From an uncultured Clostridia bacterium (GTDB taxonomy: Bacteria > Bacillota > Clostridia > Christensenellales > Aristaeellaceae), in NCBI GenBank assembly GCA_947165425.1, contig CAMVAJ010000004.1, forward strand, positions 34,989-98,988: DNA of 64,000 nucleotides, given 5' to 3'. The stretch's first letter is position 1, and each line of letters begins with the position of its first letter. Made by a program: the position numbers and the translations under genes. The notes under the pieces were generated by a model, which saw only the letters and a program-made list of their open reading frames with translations, was not told where the DNA came from and ran no database searches. This document shows positions 62,030 to 64,000 of the stretch, piece by piece.

Positions 62030-62178
62030 GCTGTTCGCAAGAATTTTACGGAAATGTTCCGGATTTGTCCGTTCAAGGAAAAAACGCGACCGTTTCCCCC
62101 ATGGACAGGTTCCGGCCGCGTCCTTCGCTTCATAGAATCATAACAATTGCAGTGAAAACACAAAAAGGGGAGCGTTGT

Positions 62179-62520
62179 TCAAGGCTCCCGCCCCTGCGCG
62201 CCGTAGCGCCGGCGGATCCGGAGCCAGACCGGTATCATGGCGAGCGCGCCAAACACGCCGCCCGCCATCAGCATAGCTCCCGCCGCCAGCCCGCTCCAGC
62301 GGCTGATCAGCGCCGCGGCCCAGAAGACCAGGGAGTAGCAAATCCACATGATCCCGTTGGCGCAGTTATAGCCCCGGACATCCGTGATCTCCTCCGGCCG
62401 GACCTCCGTCCCGGCCCAGAACCACATCGGCTTCTCCCGCCGCCAGGCGTAGACGCCAATGCCGGTCAACAGCGCCGCGCAGGGGATCAGAATCAGCATC
62501 AGAATCCAGGCGTGGGTCAT
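62179..62520 (-). CDS. Small integral membrane protein, hypothetical
   Basis: 113 residues from ATG 62520 (GGAGG upstream). It has three predicted membrane helices: about 5-25, 55-75 and 78-98. A conserved-looking segment, PMWFWAGTEVRPEEITDVRG, lies between the first two. It has a basic C-terminus (RIRRRYGAQGREP). Similar small membrane proteins are annotated as hypothetical in Clostridia; it resembles DUF3784-type proteins in layout, but I would not assign it. It has its own promoter and a long leader. Confidence 0.7.
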   Translation of the reverse strand: MTHAWILMLILIPCAALLTGIGVYAWRREKPMWFWAGTEVRPEEITDVRGYNCANGIMWICYSLVFWAAALISRWSGLAAGAMLMAGGVFGALAMIPVWLRIRRRYGAQGREP

Positions 62521-62644
62521 GGCGGAAACCTCCTCTTCGTGGCTTGAGCCATGCTTGTTCTTCCATGGGCGCTTATATAAATGGAGAATGAATGCGTGTC
62601 GTGACCTGTTTTCGTTTCTTTTATATCGTTTACTTTTCTTTACT

Positions 62645-62673
62645 GTTTTACCTTAAAGCCCATCGCTTGTCAA
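62645..62673 (-). promoter_or_regulatory. Promoter for the small membrane protein gene
   Basis: On the minus strand TTGACA (62673-62668), 17 bp spacer, TAAAAC (62650-62645). It gives a leader of about 115-120 nt. Confidence 0.6.
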
Positions 62674-62679
62674 GCGTCA

Positions 62680-62718
62680 AAACAACCGCCACTCGGCAAA
62701 GTGACGGTCGTTTTTGCG
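62680..62718 (-). terminator. Probable terminator of the met transporter operon
   Basis: On the minus strand a stem ACCGTCACT / AGTGGCGGT (one non-Watson-Crick position) is followed by TGTTTT. It lies about 120 bp after the metI stop. Confidence 0.5.
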
Positions 62719-62838
62719 GTCCGATGACCACATATAACACCCACAGTTGAAGAGCAGCCGTTAAGCGTCGCCCTTCATCCTTTATGATATGGATTCAACT
62801 GCCTTTGTCAAGACCGGATGGCGGTTTCTCCGCCGCCA

Positions 62839-63549
62839 TCACTGCTTCAGCCGACGGTCGCTCTTCTTCGAGAGCCAGTTGCCGAAGGTCTGGAAGATCT
62901 GCACCAGGATCACCAGCACGATCACCGCCAGGTAGAGCACCGCGTACTTGTAGCGCTGATAGCCGATGGTGATGGCGATCTTGCCCAGGCCGCCGCCACC
63001 GATGGCGCCGGACATGGCGGTGTAGGACAGGATCGTCGTGATGGCCAGGGTGAAGTTGTTGATCAGGCTCGGGACGCTCTCGGGCAGCATCACGCGGAAG
63101 AGAATCTGCATGGGCGTGCAGCCCATGGACTGGGCCATCTCGATGATGTTGGGGCTGACCTCGCGCAGGCTGGCCTCCACCAGCCGGGCCACGAAGGGGA
63201 AGGCGGCGATCACCAGCGGCACAATGGAGGCCGTGGTGCCCACCGACGTGCCCACGATCAGCCGGGTGATCGGGATCACCATCACGATCAGGATCAGGAA
63301 GGGCACCGAGCGGAGAAAGTTGATGATCACGTTGATGACCTTCATAAGCGGGGCGGGCAGCGGACGGACGCCCCCCTGGTCCCCCGCCACCAGCAGCATG
63401 CCGAGGGGCAGGCCGATGACGATGGCGAAAAACGTGGCCAGCACCGTCACATAGACCGTGTCCCACAGCGCCATGGGGAAATCCCGCAGGAAGATCGTCC
63501 ATGCCTCCGCCAGGCTCTCCGGCGTAAAGGCGCGCTGAAATTGGTTCAT
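62839..63549 (-). CDS. metI: Methionine ABC transporter permease
   Basis: 236 residues with five membrane helices. MetI motifs: GLPLGMLL, NFLRSVPFLILIV near residue 78, and the coupling loop EVSPNIIEMAQSMGCTPMQILFRVMLPES. With MetN and a MetQ lipoprotein it imports L- or D-methionine. The ATG overlaps the metN stop by 4 bases. metQ would be expected nearby outside the window; it is not between metI and the next gene. Confidence 0.94.
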   Translation of the reverse strand: MNQFQRAFTPESLAEAWTIFLRDFPMALWDTVYVTVLATFFAIVIGLPLGMLLVAGDQGGVRPLPAPLMKVINVIINFLRSVPFLILIVMVIPITRLIVGTSVGTTASIVPLVIAAFPFVARLVEASLREVSPNIIEMAQSMGCTPMQILFRVMLPESVPSLINNFTLAITTILSYTAMSGAIGGGGLGKIAITIGYQRYKYAVLYLAVIVLVILVQIFQTFGNWLSKKSDRRLKQ

Positions 63550-64000
63550 GCCTCTCCCTCCTTCGCCGGGTACTCCACCTCCAGCTGGACTGTCACATCC
63601 GGCGTGGCCGTGAGATACTTGGTCGCCCGCGCCAGCTCGTCCGGCCCGCCGGGGATCTCCAGGAGCATATTGCCGTAGGCCCGGCCCCCGATGGTCCGGG
63701 TGGAGGCGGAGATGATGGAGGCGTAGATCCGCTGATCCATGGCCATGGAGGCGATCAGCGGCTTATAGGAGGCGTCCGCCCCCTGGAAGACCAGCCGGAT
63801 GCGCTGCTTGCCCTCCGAGACCGGGGCGTCCTCCACATACTCGTTGCTCTCCGGGAACACCAGCGCCCGCGTGGCGGCCGCCTTGGGGTTGGAGAAGACC
63901 TCGCTCACGTCCCCCTCCTCCACCACCGTGCCGTTCTCCAGAATCGCCACGCGGTTGCAGATCTCCTGCACCACGCTCATCTGGTGGGTGATGACGATCA
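63546..64000 (-). CDS. metN: Methionine ABC transporter ATP-binding protein, C-terminal part (cut by window edge)
   Basis: The leftward frame enters from the right edge at the switch-His segment (ITHQMSVVQEICNRVAILENG) and runs to the stop at 63546. The C-terminal NIL domain that senses intracellular methionine is visible (RIRLVFQGADASYKPLIASMA, then GGRAYGNMLLEIPGG). The Walker motifs lie outside the window. Coupled to metI by an ATGA overlap. Confidence 0.92.
   Translation of the reverse strand, partial: IVITHQMSVVQEICNRVAILENGTVVEEGDVSEVFSNPKAAATRALVFPESNEYVEDAPVSEGKQRIRLVFQGADASYKPLIASMAMDQRIYASIISASTRTIGGRAYGNMLLEIPGGPDELARATKYLTATPDVTVQLEVEYPAKEGEA

Larger units (their letters stand above)
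62521..62838. other. Intergenic region of about 318 bases
   Basis: Contains a conspicuously AT-rich stretch (about 62570-62660), the promoter at 62645-62673 for the small membrane protein and a hairpin at 62680-62718 that may end the met operon. I see no gene in it on either strand. Confidence 0.6.

Overview
The window is high-G+C by eye and has the gene set of a low-G+C-phylum relative with secondarily high G+C: most likely an uncultured anaerobic member of the Clostridia from a gut-type habitat. Pointers are the rpmH-rnpA-yidD-yidC-khpB block with a short-type YidC and a KhpB, flavodiiron protein FprA, a DUF1858 redox protein, an ECF transporter module, a BMP-type nucleoside ABC transporter, a U32 protein next to zapA and hemW, and secreted plant-polysaccharide enzymes. 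Promoters are easy to read: many genes carry -35/-10 boxes with 16-17 bp spacing. I saw no rRNA, tRNA, CRISPR array, prophage or transposase.

Layout. 1-1670: tldE/pmbA (cut by the edge) and tldD. 1972-12104: a secreted 3131-residue beta-helix protein built from four large super-repeats, followed by a 38-residue acidic peptide gene and a Pro/Thr-rich secreted protein. 12305-20193: housekeeping genes (rpsU, cyclophilin, zapA, U32 hydroxylase-type protein, hemW, CofE-like, ybaK, DUF1858, lspA, RluD-type synthase). 20230-22498: a strikingly AT-rich two-gene island that I do not recognise, with a glycine-zipper membrane protein and a coiled-coil partner overlapping it. 22580-25878: MATE and GPH-type MFS transporters. 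26111-31058: rpmH, rnpA, yidD, yidC, khpB and aspS. 31137-34023: VanX-type dipeptidase, paired chromate transporter halves, polysaccharide deacetylase. 34025-50667: a long leftward array: hisS, fprA, an FAD protein, truA, ecfT-ecfA2-ecfA1, CotH, GH44, CE2 esterase, a YhcG/DUF1016 nuclease, hflX and a glycosyltransferase. 50891-56787 rightward: pectinesterase, a degenerate E2-like acyltransferase, dnaX, a VanY-type carboxypeptidase and hisC. 56860-61908 leftward: BMP transporter operon. 62179-64000 leftward: a small membrane protein, metI and a truncated metN.

How the parts fit. GH44 glucanase, CE2 esterase, CotH/lamin-tail protein and pectinesterase suggest use of plant cell-wall polymers. 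The giant beta-helix protein is a likely surface adhesin or binding protein. The BMP, MFS, ECF and Met transporters supply nucleosides, sugars, vitamins and methionine.

Most worth a second look: the AT-rich two-gene island (20230-22498), an HflX with a complete JAMM metalloprotease signature at its N-terminus, a putative -1 frameshift in dnaX that would make a gamma form, a structured 145-bp intergenic repeat in two covarying copies, and the giant protein with its companion peptide.
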